64,000 nt of DNA, from assembly GCF_002764115.1 (NCBI RefSeq), contig NZ_CP017940.1:1214501-1278500 (forward strand). The letters run 5' to 3'. Source of the stretch: Phyllobacterium zundukense (GTDB taxonomy: Bacteria; Pseudomonadota; Alphaproteobacteria; Rhizobiales; Rhizobiaceae). The notes beneath the pieces are model-generated. The model worked only from the letters and a program-made list of their open reading frames with translations, was not told where the DNA came from and did not search any database. Made by a program: the position numbers and the translations under genes. Below, piece by piece: positions 62,882-64,000 of the stretch (positions are counted from its first letter, which is position 1; each line of letters starts with the position of its first letter).

Positions 62882-63442
62882 ATGAACCGAGCAACTGGCT
62901 TCCGCCGCTTGATTGCACCTTTGTCTGTCGCAGTCATGCTGGGCGGCCTCTATTCTGCGCAAGCGCAGGAAATCACCCCATCGCATCTGGCGGCCGCACG
63001 AGCTGCCGTTACGGCGATCAGGACAACCGATCAGTTCGACTCGATCCTGCCAACTGTGGCGCTGCAATTGAAGGGCGAATTGATCCAGAAGGATCCCAAT
63101 CTGGAAGCGATCATCAGCTCGACGGTCGATGAACAGGCACTGGCACTCGCATCGCGCCGCGGCGATCTCGAAAATGAAGCCGCCCGCGCTTATGCCGTAT
63201 CTTTCACGGAAGAAGAGCTGAATGCCATCACCGGTTTCTATACATCCCCTGCAGGCAAGAAACTGTTGTCGGAGGGCCCGATCGTCACGCGCGAAGTGAT
63301 GAAGGCGGCAAGCATCTGGCAGCGCGGTATTGCGCGCGACTTGGCCCAGGCGGTCGCTGAAAAGGTTGTTGCAGCAGCTGCGGCGACAGCCCCCGCGCCG
63401 GCTCCGGCCACGCCTGAAGCTCCGGCTCAGCCGAAACCCTGA
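62882..63442 (+). CDS. DUF2059 exported protein
   Basis: The 186-residue protein has a signal peptide (cleavage near AQAQ, residue 29) and a DUF2059 domain with IISSTVDEQALALASRRGDLENEAARAYAVSFTEEELNAITGFYTSPAGKKLL, followed by an Ala/Pro tail. Function unknown; export is clear. It is probably co-transcribed with rpiA. A terminator follows. Confidence 0.87.
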   Translation: MNRATGFRRLIAPLSVAVMLGGLYSAQAQEITPSHLAAARAAVTAIRTTDQFDSILPTVALQLKGELIQKDPNLEAIISSTVDEQALALASRRGDLENEAARAYAVSFTEEELNAITGFYTSPAGKKLLSEGPIVTREVMKAASIWQRGIARDLAQAVAEKVVAAAAATAPAPAPATPEAPAQPKP

Positions 63443-63466
63443 TCTTGTTCTGATGGACCATTCCAC

Positions 63467-63499
63467 AAAGCCCGGCCCCAAGCTGGGCTTTGTTCTTTT
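63467..63499 (+). terminator. Terminator after DUF2059 gene
   Basis: aaagccc - loop - gggcttt with a further G-C interior pair, followed by gttctttt. It separates rpiA-DUF2059 from gor. Confidence 0.7.
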
Positions 63500-63559
63500 A
63501 AAGAGCCGCGATACAACCCATATGCAATGACCTGTTGACCAGATTCGGAGTGCTTCCCC

Positions 63560-64000
63560 ATGACAGCCAATGATTACGACCTTTTCGTTGTCGGAGGAGG
63601 GTCGGGTGGTGTTCGCGCAGGCCGGCTTGCCGGCGCCATGGGCAAAAAGGTTGCACTTGCCGAAGAATACCGGATGGGCGGCACCTGCGTTATCCGGGGC
63701 TGCGTACCGAAAAAGCTCTTTGTCTACGCATCGCAGTTTCCGGAGCATTTCGAAGCTGCCGCCGGCTATGGCTGGAGCGTTGGCGAGACCAGTTTTGACT
63801 GGCCGACATTGGTTGCCAATAAGGATCGCGAAATCGCGCGGCTGGAAGGGCTCTACCGGAGCGGGCTGGACAACTCGAACGTCGAGATATTTGACAGCAG
63901 GGCCGTGCTGATCGACGACCACACGATTGAAATCCTCAAGACTGGCAAACGGGTCACTGCGGACCAAATTCTCGTCGCCACCGGCGGCCATCCCAATCCG
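63560..64000 (+). CDS. gor: Glutathione reductase, N-terminal part
   Basis: The first 147 residues of an FAD flavoprotein are present; the gene runs off the window. The FAD-binding motif VVGGGSGGVRAGRLA (about 10-24) and the redox-active disulphide GGTCVIRGCVPKK (about 41-53) identify glutathione reductase of the class I pyridine nucleotide-disulphide family. It keeps glutathione reduced in the cytosol, fitting the two GST genes in the window. Confidence 0.92.
   Translation, partial: MTANDYDLFVVGGGSGGVRAGRLAGAMGKKVALAEEYRMGGTCVIRGCVPKKLFVYASQFPEHFEAAAGYGWSVGETSFDWPTLVANKDREIARLEGLYRSGLDNSNVEIFDSRAVLIDDHTIEILKTGKRVTADQILVATGGHPNP

Noticed and set aside
1..64000. CRISPR array, tRNA, rRNA or complete insertion sequence
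   Set aside because: No regularly spaced repeats, cloverleaf or transposase gene was found by reading; the repeats seen are dispersed or paired.

Overview
The window is alphaproteobacterial chromosome, most likely Rhizobiales near Phyllobacterium, Mesorhizobium or Brucella/Ochrobactrum. This rests on protein character and gene order, not on a database search. Pointers are the BA14K-type surface protein, the PleC/DivJ-like histidine kinase, the dusA - aspartic protease - DUF1289 - cobS/cobT block, the Anbu/ATP-grasp/alpha-E/transglutaminase operon, and many four-base ATGA start-stop overlaps.

The first 25 kb are accessory. They hold two intact DUF1254 proteins and one wrecked DUF1254 gene, a nucleoside deaminase, the potassium transporter Kup, an HxlR regulator divergent from a frameshifted DoxX gene and a truncated short-chain dehydrogenase, a K+-channel/AI-2E pair, the branched-chain amino acid exporter azlCD with a divergent Lrp regulator, an adenylate cyclase-TolB-TPR protein, and a three-gene TRAP transporter. 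A six-gene minus-strand operon (17.7-25.2 kb) follows: an outer-membrane barrel, DUF1254, DUF3604, an anchored parvulin isomerase, HupE/UreJ, and a secreted protein. A family of short dispersed repeats runs through this part, often next to broken genes. Two long copies flank azlDC-lrp as direct repeats.

From 25.4 to 34.9 kb lies a decayed prophage mixed with small genes: a DUF2213 protease fragment, a head-morphogenesis fragment, a tail-completion-like fragment, and an integrase fragment directly upstream of dusA, a known integration target. Inside it are two copies of a structured element that look like paired small RNA genes around a 55-residue membrane protein.

From 35 kb on the sequence is dense core genome: tRNA dihydrouridine synthase, cobalamin assembly (cobS, cobT), a sensor kinase, nuclease/GST/uracil-DNA glycosylase, Lrp, a hydroxyisobutyrate dehydrogenase-like enzyme, a penicillin acylase homologue, a polar amino-acid ABC importer without its ATPase, molybdenum cofactor genes (mobB, mobA, moaA), an L,D-transpeptidase, the Anbu operon, a BA14K protein, gph, rpiA, DUF2059, and the start of glutathione reductase (gor), cut by the window edge.

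The best leads for something undescribed are the DUF3604/DUF1254/HupE envelope operon, the Anbu operon (a recognised gene set whose product is unknown), and the twin small RNA candidates.
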